From NCBI RefSeq assembly GCF_000513935.1, contig NZ_AZUY01000039.1, forward strand, positions 1-59,072: a DNA stretch of 59,072 nucleotides, given 5' to 3'. Shown in pieces: positions 8,307-17,155 of the stretch. The translations under genes were made by a program, and so were the position numbers. Origin of the DNA: Mesorhizobium sp. WSM3626. GTDB lineage: Bacteria > Pseudomonadota > Alphaproteobacteria > Rhizobiales > Rhizobiaceae. The notes under the pieces were generated by a model. The model had not been told where the DNA came from. It was given only the letters and a program-made list of their open reading frames with translations, and ran no database searches. Each line of letters begins with the position of its first letter. Position 1 is the first letter of the stretch.

Positions 8307-9913
8307 AATTTGGTCCGATACCGATCGAGGCCGCCGAGGGGGCGGTGCTGGCGCATGCTACCACCGCCGGCGAAAAACGGTTTCGCAAGGCGCACAGGCT
8401 GAGCGCCGAAGATGTCTCCATACTCGAAGGGGCGGGTATCCTGCAGGTTGTCGCGGCCGTGCTGGCTCCTGACGATCTCGGCGAGGACGCCGCGGCTCAA
8501 AGAATTGCGCAGAGCATGACCTTTGGCGGCATCGAGGCGAAGCCCGCCGCCACCGGTCGGGTCAATCTCCACGCCAAGGCGGCTGGTATCTTCACGGTCA
8601 ACGCCGCTGTCATCGACGCCATCAATGCCGTCGATCCCACCATCACCATCGCCACGCTGGCCCGGCATGCGCCGGTCGAAAAGGGCCAGATGGTCGCGAC
8701 GGTGAAGATCATTCCCTTCGCAGTCCCTTCCACACTGGTCGACGCCGTGATGAAAATCTGCGCCGGCGTCGAAATTTTTGCCGTCAACGCCTATCAGCCG
8801 GTGCGTGTCGGTGTCATTCAGACGGTGCTGCCGGGGATCAAACCAACTGTGCTCGACAAGACGTTGCGCGTCACCGAAGCCCGGCTGGCGCGCTCGGGCG
8901 GCAGGCTGACGGCGGAGCGCCGCACGCCGCATGAGATCGGCCCTGTCGCCGAGGCCGCCATCGCGCTTGCGCGCGACAACGACATGGTGGTGATCTTCGG
9001 GGCTTCAGCCATGAGCGATTTCGCCGACGTCGTTCCGGCGGCGATCGAGAGGGCCGGGGGGATTGTTGTTCGCGCGGGCATGCCTGTCGATCCCGGCAAT
9101 CTGCTGGTGCTCGGCACGCTCGGCGGCAAGCGCGTCATCGGCGCGCCTGGCTGCGCCCGCAGCCCCAAGGAAAACGGCTTCGACTGGGTGCTCGACCGGT
9201 TGATTGCAGGCCTCGATGTCACCGCGCGCGACATCGCCGGCATGGGTGTCGGCGGCCTGCTGATGGAGATACCGACGCGACCGCAGCCGCGCGAGCTGCT
9301 GCCGGCCAAAAACCGGCTCAAGGTCGGGATCGTGCTTCTGGCGGCGGGCCGGTCGAGCCGCATGGGCGGACCGAACAAGCTGATGGCGCTGTTCGACGGT
9401 CAACCGCTGGTGCGCCGCACCACCGAACGCGCGCTCGCCTCGAAGGCTTCAGGCACGATTGTCGTCACCGGCCATCAGCGCGAGCGGGTACGCGCGGCAT
9501 TGTCGGGCCTCGACGTCATCTTCGCCGACAACCCCGACTTTGCCGATGGCCTGTCGACCTCGCTGAAGGCCGGAATTGCCTATCTGCCGCAAGACGTCGC
9601 CGGTGCCATGATCGTTCTGGGAGACATGCCGGGTGTCGCATCCGACGACCTTGACAGGCTCATCGATGCCTTCCGCCGGGCCGGCGGCAACTCAGTGGTC
9701 CGCGCCTCTCATCAAGGCAAACGCGGCAATCCGGTGCTCCTGCCGCGTTCGCTGTTCGCGGCCCTCGCCCATCTCGAAGGCGACACCGGCGCACGCCATC
9801 TGGTCGAGGCCGAGGGGCTCGATGTCATCGATGTCGAGATCGGCGAGGGCGCATCCGTCGATGTCGACACCCGAGAGGCGCTGGAAAGCGCAGGCGGCGT
9901 GCTGCAGGATTGA
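8303..9913 (+). CDS. Fused molybdopterin-binding (MoeA/MogA-like) and MocA-like nucleotidyltransferase
   Basis: A 536-aa two-domain protein. Residues 1-330 resemble the molybdopterin-binding domain shared by MoeA, MogA and CinA (VVIFGASAMSDFADVVPAAI and GTLGGKRVIGAPGCARSPKE). Residues about 335-530 form a MobA/MocA-type NTP transferase, with VGIVLLAAGRSSRMGGPNK as the nucleotide-binding loop and MIVLGDMPGV as the metal-binding segment. MocA adds CMP to molybdopterin, giving the MCD cofactor used by xanthine-oxidase-family enzymes. The fusion probably channels Mo-MPT to cytidylylation. The GTG start overlaps the previous stop, so this is the last gene of the maturation operon. Confidence 0.9.
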   Translation: MKFGPIPIEAAEGAVLAHATTAGEKRFRKAHRLSAEDVSILEGAGILQVVAAVLAPDDLGEDAAAQRIAQSMTFGGIEAKPAATGRVNLHAKAAGIFTVNAAVIDAINAVDPTITIATLARHAPVEKGQMVATVKIIPFAVPSTLVDAVMKICAGVEIFAVNAYQPVRVGVIQTVLPGIKPTVLDKTLRVTEARLARSGGRLTAERRTPHEIGPVAEAAIALARDNDMVVIFGASAMSDFADVVPAAIERAGGIVVRAGMPVDPGNLLVLGTLGGKRVIGAPGCARSPKENGFDWVLDRLIAGLDVTARDIAGMGVGGLLMEIPTRPQPRELLPAKNRLKVGIVLLAAGRSSRMGGPNKLMALFDGQPLVRRTTERALASKASGTIVVTGHQRERVRAALSGLDVIFADNPDFADGLSTSLKAGIAYLPQDVAGAMIVLGDMPGVASDDLDRLIDAFRRAGGNSVVRASHQGKRGNPVLLPRSLFAALAHLEGDTGARHLVEAEGLDVIDVEIGEGASVDVDTREALESAGGVLQD

Positions 9914-9945
9914 CAAACCCGGCCTGTATTCCGCATGCCTTCTAT

Positions 9946-10854
9946 ATGGCATTCCCCATCTTGCTTCGCCGCCGCTTATCTCGCGCTTTCCTGGCCTTTC
10001 TGGCTGCAATCATATTTCCGATCGCTGCCCACGCTGATGCTCTCACGCTAAAACCCTTCAAGGACGATGTCTTCGCCTATCCGGCGACGCTCTCATCCGA
10101 CAGCAACGGCGCCTACACGGTCATCGATTACCGTGAGATGCGCGACATCAACCAGCGCGACGAGGTGCCGGAAAAGCGCGTGCATGCCCAGTACACCGAC
10201 ACCGGCGTGCGCAAGGTGCAGCAGGATTTGATGCTGAAGACGGACGCCGGCGATGTCAGGCATGTCGCCGTCGGCAAGACGCAAGGGGCCGCCGTCATCG
10301 TGCTCTATCTGCACGGGCAGGGCGGCAGCCGCAAGCAAGGCATCGACGACTTCACCTTCGGCGGCAATTTCAACCGCCTCAAGAACCTGATGGCCGGCAA
10401 TGGCGGGCTCTATATCTCTCCGGATTTTCCTGATTTCGGCGACAAGGGCGCAGCACTGGTCGCGGCCCTGATCGATCACTATGCCGAACGGTCCCCGGGC
10501 GCGAAAATCTTCATCGCCTGCGGCTCGATGGGTGGAGCGCTGTGCTGGAAGCTTGCCGCGCGCAAGGATACTGGCGGCCGCGTGAATGGAATGCTGCTGC
10601 TCGGATCGCTGTGGGACGAGGGCTTTCTCGCAAGTCCCGCCTTCAAGCGTCGCGTGCCAGTGTTCTTCGGTCAGGGCAGCCATGACGTGGTCTTTCCCGT
10701 GGCCAGCCAGGAAGCGTTCTTCCGCTCTATCCTTGCGAAATCAAAAACCTATCCGACCCGCTTCGTCCGCTTCGAAACCGGTACCCACGGCACGCCGATC
10801 CGCATGGTCGACTGGCGCGGCACGCTCAACTGGATGCTGTCGAAGGCGCCGTAA
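9946..10854 (+). CDS. Secreted alpha/beta hydrolase-fold protein
   Basis: A 302-aa protein with an N-terminal export signal: a basic RRRLSR run, a hydrophobic AFLAFLAAIIFPIA core and an AHA-DA cleavage site. The hydrolase fold is indicated by VIVLYLHGQGGS (oxyanion-hole HG), the nucleophile elbow IACGSMGGALCW, and a late FETGTHGTPIRM that could hold the catalytic His. The catalytic acid is likely in FGQGSHDVVFP. An alternative TTG start at 9910 overlaps the upstream operon but gives a poorer signal peptide. The substrate is unknown. It converges with the DUF1176 gene across 22 bp. Confidence 0.75.
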   Translation: MAFPILLRRRLSRAFLAFLAAIIFPIAAHADALTLKPFKDDVFAYPATLSSDSNGAYTVIDYREMRDINQRDEVPEKRVHAQYTDTGVRKVQQDLMLKTDAGDVRHVAVGKTQGAAVIVLYLHGQGGSRKQGIDDFTFGGNFNRLKNLMAGNGGLYISPDFPDFGDKGAALVAALIDHYAERSPGAKIFIACGSMGGALCWKLAARKDTGGRVNGMLLLGSLWDEGFLASPAFKRRVPVFFGQGSHDVVFPVASQEAFFRSILAKSKTYPTRFVRFETGTHGTPIRMVDWRGTLNWMLSKAP

Positions 10855-10876
10855 GGGCCAATGTGTGTGGACCGCT

Positions 10877-11926
10877 CTAAGGCGCGGTGTTGTAGTCGAC
10901 AATGGTCTGCGGATTCTCCTCGCCGTCATAGGACGCGTCGACGTCATACTGAACCAGCGAAAAATCGCCGTTCCGGAACAGATACGTCCCGGCATCCGAA
11001 GCATCGCCGACGCCGCGCCATTTGTTGAACGTGGTGATCGTGTGGGCGTCCTGGTCATAGTCGGAATTGACCGCCCATCCTGTGGTCTGGAAGCCGATTA
11101 CCGTTACACTCAACAGCTTGCCTTCGCTGTCATTATTCTCGTAGCGTATATCGGTCTGAGGCTCGGCGAACTGCAATTGCCTGACACCGTCCACCTCGTC
11201 GGTCATGTAGTAGACCGAGCTTTCATTGTAGGCGGCGGCCGAGCAGGAGAAGTGGAACAGGCGGGTTTCCTTGTCCGGGTCGCCCGGCTGAGCATTCTTG
11301 TCCTTGTATTTGATCGAAAAGACCTCCGGCTCATTGGCCAAAAGATCCTTGTCGCACTGGTCGCCATAGGTCGCGAGGAAAGTCTTCTTGGCCTGTTCCA
11401 GCGCGGTATCCTTCTTCGGCGGCGGCGGACCGTCGCCGCAGCTTGGCGGCAACGCCTCGTCGAGACCGGCGGTGGAGGGCTTCAGCGCACCCTTGTCGAT
11501 GAAGATCGGCTGGAAGGGTGGCGCCTGGATCTGGACATTGACTTGGCGCAGCGTGTAGCAGCCGGCGAAAACCTTCGCTTCGCCCTTCTTGTCGGTTGCC
11601 TGGATGGCGACCGGGACGTTGTAATAGATGCTGCCCGCCGCGCCCTCGTCCGAAATCGGACCGGTCCTGACCTCCACCCTGTCGGTGCCGTCATAGCCCT
11701 TGACGAATGTATCGAAATCCTTTGCCGGCTTTGTATCGCCGTAGTAGCCCCAGGCGCGCGCGAATTCATGCCGGTTGATGGCGCTGTAGAGAGAGCGGAC
11801 GACCGCATCCGCGCTCGACCGATCATCGACGTAAGGCGCTTCGGGTGTATCGCTGGCGGCCAATGTCGTCTGACCTGTCGTGGCAAGGGAGAGAAGGGCA
11901 GTCGCTGCGAGAAGGGCGCGTCTCAT
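10877..11926 (-). CDS. DUF1176-like secreted protein
   Basis: A 349-aa protein with a Sec signal peptide (MRRALLAATALLSLATTG, cleavage near LAA-SD). The mature N-terminus (YVDDRSSADAVVRSLYSAIN, to HEFARAWGYYG) resembles NTF2-like segments that precede DUF1176 in rhizobia. The C-terminal half contains FHFSCSAAAYNESSVYY and LQFAEPQTDIRYE, which fit DUF1176. It has four or more Cys (CYTLRQV, PSCGDG, DQCDK, FSCS), which suits periplasmic disulfides. No enzymatic motif is seen. It is monocistronic, and the domain assignment is from memory of family patterns. Confidence 0.65.
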   Translation of the reverse strand: MRRALLAATALLSLATTGQTTLAASDTPEAPYVDDRSSADAVVRSLYSAINRHEFARAWGYYGDTKPAKDFDTFVKGYDGTDRVEVRTGPISDEGAAGSIYYNVPVAIQATDKKGEAKVFAGCYTLRQVNVQIQAPPFQPIFIDKGALKPSTAGLDEALPPSCGDGPPPPKKDTALEQAKKTFLATYGDQCDKDLLANEPEVFSIKYKDKNAQPGDPDKETRLFHFSCSAAAYNESSVYYMTDEVDGVRQLQFAEPQTDIRYENNDSEGKLLSVTVIGFQTTGWAVNSDYDQDAHTITTFNKWRGVGDASDAGTYLFRNGDFSLVQYDVDASYDGEENPQTIVDYNTAP

Positions 11927-12066
11927 CGGGAATCTCCGCTCGATAACGAAGATTCTACCATGGCGATTGCGGCGACGTGGTGACGCCGTGCGGCTTCAGC
12001 TTGAAAAATCGGGCTTGAGGGCGCTAGGTCCTCCCGCCGGCGTTCCTGCCGGACAGGAGATCTGAC

Positions 12067-12573
12067 GTGACGATATCGATGTATGAGGCATCCGTGCCCG
12101 TGTTTTCAGCCAGGCTGAAGGCACTTTCCAGTGTGCTGGCGGCAGCCGAACAGAATGCGCTTGACCGCAAGATCGACCCGCAGGTGTTTTTGACGGCGCG
12201 GCTTGCGCCCGACATGTTCGCGCTGAGCCGGCAGGTGCAGATCGCAACCGACCATGCCAAGGGTGCGCCCTCACGGCTGGCCGGCCGCGAAGTGCCGAAA
12301 TACGAGGACAATGAAGCAAGCTTTGCCGAACTCGAAGCGAGGATCGCCAAGACGGTCGGCTATTTGGCGACTTTTTCGGCAGCCGATATCGACGGGTCGG
12401 ATGACAGGATGATCGAGTTGAAGCTGGCGGGCCGGGAAACGACATTGCGCGGCATGCAGTATCTGCTGCATGTGGCCATGCCCAACTTCTATTTCCACCT
12501 CACCACCGCCTACGACATCCTTCGCCACAATGGCGTGCCGCTTGGCAAGGCGACGTTCCTGGGATCGCGTTGA
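12067..12573 (+). CDS. DUF1993 family protein
   Basis: A 168-aa helical cytoplasmic protein of the DUF1993 family, which adopts a DinB/YfiT-like four-helix bundle. Typical motifs are SVPVFSARLKALSSVLAAAE near the N-terminus, LAPDMFALSRQVQIATDHAKG in the middle, and a C-terminal PNFYFHLTTAYDILRHNGVP with conserved His/Tyr. The GTG start is preceded by AGGAGA, and the protein start fits homologues. It has no signal peptide or known reaction. The two His-bearing segments could bind a metal as in DinB relatives, but this is not shown. Confidence 0.85.
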   Translation: MTISMYEASVPVFSARLKALSSVLAAAEQNALDRKIDPQVFLTARLAPDMFALSRQVQIATDHAKGAPSRLAGREVPKYEDNEASFAELEARIAKTVGYLATFSAADIDGSDDRMIELKLAGRETTLRGMQYLLHVAMPNFYFHLTTAYDILRHNGVPLGKATFLGSR

Positions 12574-12617
12574 GGAATTGAGATGTCCTGGATCGATCCG
12601 GGACATCTCGCACCTGC

Positions 12618-12782
12618 TTAGCGGATGGACATTTCGCGGGCGATGCGCGGGAAATCGGCGGGCTTGACGCCGATGTCGGCACGCTCGGCGTTGCTCATCG
12701 AATGAAGCAACGCGAGCGCCGCGCGATATCTCTGATGTTCCTGCGGGCGCGGCCGGGCGAACATTTCCGTGAAGAAACCCAT
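12618..12782 (-). CDS. DUF1127 (YjiS-like) microprotein, 54 aa
   Basis: A short gene reading MGFFTEMFARPRPQEHQRYR, a middle helix with LLHSMSNAERADIGV, and a C-terminal FPRIAREMSIR. The NAERADIGVKPADFPRIA segment matches the DUF1127 core, where a Leu/Met-x-Asp-x-Glu-x-x-Asp-Ile-Gly pattern is conserved. In alphaproteobacteria small DUF1127 proteins bind RNA or influence phosphate, carbon and sRNA regulation. A CAGGAG lies eight bases before the ATG and a plausible TATACT -10 element about 35 bases upstream. It is convergent with the DUF1993 gene. Confidence 0.8.
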   Translation of the reverse strand: MGFFTEMFARPRPQEHQRYRAALALLHSMSNAERADIGVKPADFPRIAREMSIR

Positions 12783-12793
12783 GTTTCAGGCTC

Positions 12794-12845
12794 CTGATTG
12801 GTCCTCCACGCCAGACAGTATAGGTGAATCGTGAAGATTGTGCAT
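12794..12845 (-). promoter_or_regulatory. Candidate promoter of the DUF1127 gene
   Basis: On the minus strand a TATACT (12817-12822) lies 17 bases downstream of ATGCAC (12840-12845) and 35 bases before the ATG. The rest of the 292-bp gap 12783-13074 contains a T-rich tract near 12880-12895 next to a weak GCATG/CATGC hairpin. No further gene is seen in the gap. Confidence 0.4.
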
Positions 12846-13074
12846 TGCAGCATTTGCATGCCTGCCATGCCCGGATGATTTTTTTTATTTTTTTGCGGCC
12901 CCGATGAAACTTCTGCGCGGCGCCAGTCGTAGGCTTCGAAGCTGGCACCATCGCCAGTTTTCCTCGCCACTCCTGGCGAATTGTCGGGCTGATTGAAGGT
13001 GCAGTCGATAGCAATCCTCGCAACGGCTAAAATTCGTTGCGACCGGCGGCATGTATTTTTAACGAGCCGGTTCT

Positions 13075-13608
13075 ATGCTCGGTAATCCAGACAGTCAGGC
13101 AAGGGAGGCTGACATCGCTACCAGCGCCAAGCGTGATTTCGCTTCGTTGCTCGACGACCTCTTCGTTGCCTCTGACAAAGGCGACGACAGCGAGGGCGAG
13201 GAGACCGGCGCGCGCCCATCCATCCCGTTCGACTATCTCTCGGTCGCCGATGAACTCCATTCCGGCCGCATCAAGGTATCCGCCGCGGAATATCGCGAGG
13301 CTGGTGTCGATCTGGCCAGCGAATTTGCCGCCTTGCTTGAACAGGCCAGGCTCGCCCTGGCTGGCGAAGAGCCGAAGCCGGAAGAAAAATTACCGCCAAT
13401 CGATCCTGAATCGATTGCGGTCGAACTGGGATTGGATCAGCCCAAGAACGCTGCCGATTTCGGTCGCATGCGCCGCAGCTTTGCTTTCGCCAATCATCCC
13501 GACCGCGTTGCCCCGCATTTGCGCCAGCGCGCCATGATCCGCATGCAGATCGCCAATATGCTGATCGACGAGGCCAAGCGCCGCGGCGTGGCCGCCGCAC
13601 GCCGCTAA
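13075..13608 (+). CDS. Hypothetical protein with C-terminal J-domain-like module
   Basis: A 177-aa cytoplasmic protein. The N-terminal half is acidic and low-complexity (DKGDDSEGEETG near residues 34-45). The C-terminal third reads LGLDQPKNAADFGRMRRSF and then FANHPDRVAP, with HPD at residues 141-143. It continues with a long helix MIRMQIANMLIDEAKRR. Order and spacing match helices I-III of a DnaJ J-domain, with the invariant HPD that stimulates Hsp70 ATPase. There is no G/F-rich or zinc-finger region. It may recruit DnaK to a specific client bound by the acidic region; this is inference. It is monocistronic. Confidence 0.7.
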   Translation: MLGNPDSQAREADIATSAKRDFASLLDDLFVASDKGDDSEGEETGARPSIPFDYLSVADELHSGRIKVSAAEYREAGVDLASEFAALLEQARLALAGEEPKPEEKLPPIDPESIAVELGLDQPKNAADFGRMRRSFAFANHPDRVAPHLRQRAMIRMQIANMLIDEAKRRGVAAARR

Positions 13609-13727
13609 CCGCCTCTGCTCACGCAAAAGTCGGCCCGGTGAGGCTTGGAGAGCGCCTCCGCTTTTCCTATAAGATGCGAATTCCTCTCCGCGCAGCCGCG
13701 CATACCTTCCCTCCGGAGCAGAATTCC

Positions 13728-14795
13728 ATGCACAAACGCCGTCTCGGTCGGACCGATCTTCTTGTTACCCAGATTTGCCTTGGTTCGATGACCTGGGGCC
13801 AGCAGAACACCGAGGCCGAGGGCCATGCCCAGATGGACCTGGCCTTCTCGCGTGGCGTCAATTTCATCGACACCGCCGAACTTTATCCGATCCCGCCCAA
13901 GGCGGAGACGCAAGGGCGGACCGAGAAGATCATTGGCAGCTGGATGAAGGCCAAGGGCAATCGTGACAAGGTGATCCTTGCCTCAAAGGTCGTCGGCCGC
14001 ACGGCCAATGCCTGGTTTCGCGGCGACCGGCCCTCGCAATTGGTGCGGGCCGATATCTTTGATGCCATCGACAAGTCGCTGGCCAAGCTCGGCACGGACT
14101 ACCTCGACCTTTATCAAATCCACTGGCCGGAACGAGACATCCCCTGGGGTGCCAACCCAACGCGCATCGGGGCGGTGGCGCGGCGTGCCGATTCTGTCTG
14201 CGCACCAGTCGGCGAAACGCCGATCGCGGAGACGCTCGCGGTGTTCGAGGAACTGGTGAAGGCAGGAAAAATCCGCCATTTCGGCCTTTCGAACGAGAGT
14301 TCGTGGGGCGTGATGCGCTTCCTCGCAGAGGCCGGCAAAGAGATCGGTCCGCGCGTCGCCTCGATCCAGAACGCCTACAACCTCGTCAACCGCACCTTCG
14401 AGGTGAACCTCGCCGAGATTTGCGAGCGCGAAGGGGTGTCGCTGCTTGCCTATTCGCCGCTTGCACAGGGTTATCTGACCGGCAAATACGATCACGGCGC
14501 CCGCCCGCAGGGCTCGCGCTCGCAACTGTTCAATCGCGGTCAGCGTTATGAGACGCCCAATGCCGCCGAAGCGCAACTCGAATACAATGAACTGGCGCGC
14601 TCTTTCGGCCTGGAGCCGGCGCTGTTTGCCAATGCCTATGTTTCGAGCCGGCCCTTCGTGACCTCCAACATCATCGGCGCGACAACCATTTCCCAACTGG
14701 AAATGGCGCTGTCCTCGGTGGATGTCGTCTGGACCGAAGAAATGCAGAAGGCGGTGGACACCGTTCACCAGAGGGTCGGCAATCCCTGTCCGTGA
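13728..14795 (+). CDS. Aldo/keto reductase, Tas family
   Basis: A 355-aa NADPH-dependent aldo/keto reductase with a TIM-barrel fold. It closely follows E. coli Tas in layout: RRLGRTDLLVTQICLGSMTW at the start, then IDTAELYPIPPKAETQG with catalytic Asp and Tyr, then a Lys in VILASKVVG, and DYLDLYQIHWPERD with the catalytic His. The NADPH phosphate-binding part is near NIIGATTISQLEMAL. The chosen ATG has GGAG nine bases upstream and removes a 30-residue non-family extension. The substrate is unknown; Tas itself is known only from suppressor genetics. It is followed 47 bp later by a co-directional desulfurase-like gene. Confidence 0.9.
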   Translation: MHKRRLGRTDLLVTQICLGSMTWGQQNTEAEGHAQMDLAFSRGVNFIDTAELYPIPPKAETQGRTEKIIGSWMKAKGNRDKVILASKVVGRTANAWFRGDRPSQLVRADIFDAIDKSLAKLGTDYLDLYQIHWPERDIPWGANPTRIGAVARRADSVCAPVGETPIAETLAVFEELVKAGKIRHFGLSNESSWGVMRFLAEAGKEIGPRVASIQNAYNLVNRTFEVNLAEICEREGVSLLAYSPLAQGYLTGKYDHGARPQGSRSQLFNRGQRYETPNAAEAQLEYNELARSFGLEPALFANAYVSSRPFVTSNIIGATTISQLEMALSSVDVVWTEEMQKAVDTVHQRVGNPCP

Positions 14796-14842
14796 CCGAT
14801 CCCGGGCGCGGAATTGTCGAGTAACAGCAACGGGGGAAGACA

Positions 14843-16111
14843 ATGGTGGACTTTTCGATCGAGGCCGTGCGTGGAAAATTCCCCGCTCTCTCGCTGACCG
14901 ACAAGGACCGGCGACGCATCTATCTCGACAATCCTGCCGGCACGCAGGTGCCGCAGGCCGTGGCCGACGCGGTCTCGCGCTGCCTTTTGACGACCAACGC
15001 CAATCTCGGCGGCTATTTTGAAACGACGATCGCGGCGCAGCAGGTCGTCGACGAGGCGCATCAGGCGATGGCCGATTTCCTCGGTGCGGCAAGCCCGCAG
15101 GAAATCGTCATCGGCGCCAACATGACGACGCTGACCTATCATATGTCGCGAACGCTCGGCCGCACGATGAAGCCCGGCGACGAAATCATCCTCACCCGCA
15201 TGGATCATGAGGGCAATGTGTCGCCCTGGCTGCAACTGGCCGAGGACCTTGACCTCGTCGTGCACTGGCTGCCGTTCGACGAAAAGACCTGGCAGATCGA
15301 GGAGGCGACGCTGGCAAGTCTGTTGTCCGGGAAGACTCGGCTGGTGGCGTTGAACTACGCCAGCAATCTCACAGGCTCGATCAACAGGGTCCAGTCCTTG
15401 ACCCAACTTGCAAAAAACGCCGGAGCGCTGGTCTATGTCGACGCCGTGCAATTCGCACCGCATGGCCTGATCGACGTGCAGGAGCTCGGCTGCGATTTTC
15501 TGATCTGCTCGGCCTACAAATTCTTCGGTCCGCATATGGGCATATTGTGGGGCCGGCGCGACGTTATCGATGGTTTGAAAGCCTATAAATGCCGCTGTTC
15601 CTCGAACGGACTGCCAGAGCGTTTCGAACTCGGCACGCCGCAGATCGAACTGATGGCCGGGCTCACGGCCGCGGTCGACTATTTTGCCGCACTCGGCACG
15701 TCAGCCGGCGAGGAGGGGTCGAGAAGGCGCAGGATTGCCAAGGCGTTCGAAGTCTCCATCGCCCATGAAAACCCGCTGGCACAAAGGCTGATCGATGGGC
15801 TGTCCGACATTTCAGGCCTGTCCGTCCACGGCATCACCGATCCGAAACGGCTCGGCGATCGTGTGCCGACTGTCTCCTTCACCGTGGACGGCATAGTGCC
15901 CGAAACGATCGTGAGGCAGATGAACGCCGAAAACATCTTCCTGTGGTCGGGCCACAACTATGCCTGGGAAATCGTCCACCAGCTCGGCATTCCTGCCGAG
16001 CAGGGCGTCGTGCGCATCGGCATCGCGCACTACAATATGGCGTCCGAAATCGACGAGACGCTTGAGAGCGTTCACCGGGTGATTGCCATGCTCAGGCAGC
16101 AACGCCCCTGA
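14843..16111 (+). CDS. Cysteine desulfurase-like PLP enzyme
   Basis: A 422-aa class V aminotransferase-fold enzyme of the cysteine desulfurase-like (TIGR01976-type) group. Markers are RRRIYLDNPAGTQVPQAV near residue 25, the Asp-bearing ALVYVDAVQFAPHGLIDV, and the PLP lysine in ICSAYKFFGPHMGILWG. ARVGIAHYN-like VVRIGIAHYNMASEIDETL closes the small domain. Group members resemble SufS/CsdA but lack a confirmed sulfur acceptor, and some act on other amino acids. A clear active-site Cys loop is not obvious: Cys residues occur as YKCRCSSNGLPE. It may share a transcript with the Tas-like gene. The product assignment is to family level. Confidence 0.88.
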   Translation: MVDFSIEAVRGKFPALSLTDKDRRRIYLDNPAGTQVPQAVADAVSRCLLTTNANLGGYFETTIAAQQVVDEAHQAMADFLGAASPQEIVIGANMTTLTYHMSRTLGRTMKPGDEIILTRMDHEGNVSPWLQLAEDLDLVVHWLPFDEKTWQIEEATLASLLSGKTRLVALNYASNLTGSINRVQSLTQLAKNAGALVYVDAVQFAPHGLIDVQELGCDFLICSAYKFFGPHMGILWGRRDVIDGLKAYKCRCSSNGLPERFELGTPQIELMAGLTAAVDYFAALGTSAGEEGSRRRRIAKAFEVSIAHENPLAQRLIDGLSDISGLSVHGITDPKRLGDRVPTVSFTVDGIVPETIVRQMNAENIFLWSGHNYAWEIVHQLGIPAEQGVVRIGIAHYNMASEIDETLESVHRVIAMLRQQRP

Positions 16112-16126
16112 CGCGAACTTGCATTG

Positions 16127-17155
16127 TCACCGCGCCTTGCCGCCAAAACCGGTGAGGAAGGCGGTGAGATTGTCGCCGAGCGCGTCGCAGAGATAGCCGC
16201 CCTCCTGGACGATGACCGTCGGCAGGCCAAGCCCGGCGATCGCCTCGCCGATGCGCGAAAAGCCCGGCGTCGTCACCGAGAGCCCGCCGAACGGATCGCC
16301 TTCGAACGCGTCGAGGCCGAGCGCCACGACCAGCGCATCGGGAGAGAAGGCGCGGATACGCTGGAACGCCACGCCGAGCGCTTCCAGAAACGCCGCATCC
16401 GCGGATTTCCGCGGCAGCGGCAGGTTGAAATTGTAGCCAAGTCCCGGACCTTCACCGCGCTCGTCGGCGTGGCCCCAGAAGAACGGGTAGAACCGCACCG
16501 GATCGGCATGCAGCGACACCGTCAGCACATCAGGTCGCGCATAAAAAATGCCTTGCGTCCCGTTGCCGTGATGCAGGTCGACATCAAGGATCGCCACGCG
16601 GGCCGCCTGTTTGCGCAGTATTTGTGCCGCAACGGCTGAGTTGTTGATGAAGCAGAATCCGCCGGCGACATCGGCAAAGGCGTGGTGGCCGGGCGGGCGG
16701 CACAATGCATAGGCGCCGGAAGCGCCTGCCGTCACCGTTTCCGCCGCCTCGACCGCGCTCCAGGCGCTCCACAGTGCACTTTGCCATGTCTCGCCTGAGA
16801 TTGGGCAAGCGGTGTCGGCCATGTGATATCCGGCCTGGCCGACGGCGGAGGCCGGATAGGAGCCGTTGCGGGCGATCGGGTGGATGTTGGGGATGACCTC
16901 GGCCGATGCGCCAGCGATGCGCTGCCAGCGTTCGAAAATATGTTCGAGGAAGTCGAGATATTCGGGTGTGTGCACCGCCGAGACCGGGCCGAGGCCGTGA
17001 TCGCGCGGCCGCTCGATCGTGCAGCCGGCGGACTTTGCGCCGGCTAACAATCTTTCGACGCGTTCCGGTTTTTCCGGGTTGGGCTGCGCCGCGCCGCTGG
17101 AAAGAAAGGCCTTGGGGTCGTGCCGCTTCTGCTCCTGCGCATAGAAGGCTTTCAT
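16127..17155 (-). CDS. Histone deacetylase/acetylpolyamine amidohydrolase family deacetylase
   Basis: A 342-aa zinc-dependent deacetylase of the arginase/HDAC fold. Motifs are RPPGHHAFADVAGGFCFINN with the paired active-site His, ARVAILDVDLHHGNGTQ with the metal-binding Asp and His, and a final GLDAFEGDPFGGLSVTT with the third Asp ligand. Bacterial members remove acetyl groups from acetylpolyamines, acetoin-pathway proteins or other N-acetyl amines. Its start overlaps the GNAT acetyltransferase stop (ATGA), so an acetyl-adding and an acetyl-removing enzyme are translated together. It is the last gene of the five-gene operon. The small-molecule role is inferred from context. Confidence 0.92.
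   Translation of the reverse strand: MKAFYAQEQKRHDPKAFLSSGAAQPNPEKPERVERLLAGAKSAGCTIERPRDHGLGPVSAVHTPEYLDFLEHIFERWQRIAGASAEVIPNIHPIARNGSYPASAVGQAGYHMADTACPISGETWQSALWSAWSAVEAAETVTAGASGAYALCRPPGHHAFADVAGGFCFINNSAVAAQILRKQAARVAILDVDLHHGNGTQGIFYARPDVLTVSLHADPVRFYPFFWGHADERGEGPGLGYNFNLPLPRKSADAAFLEALGVAFQRIRAFSPDALVVALGLDAFEGDPFGGLSVTTPGFSRIGEAIAGLGLPTVIVQEGGYLCDALGDNLTAFLTGFGGKAR

Noticed and set aside
16127..17155. True histone or tubulin deacetylase function
   Set aside because: The fold is shared, but bacteria use this family on acetylpolyamines and other small amines; the operon context supports that.
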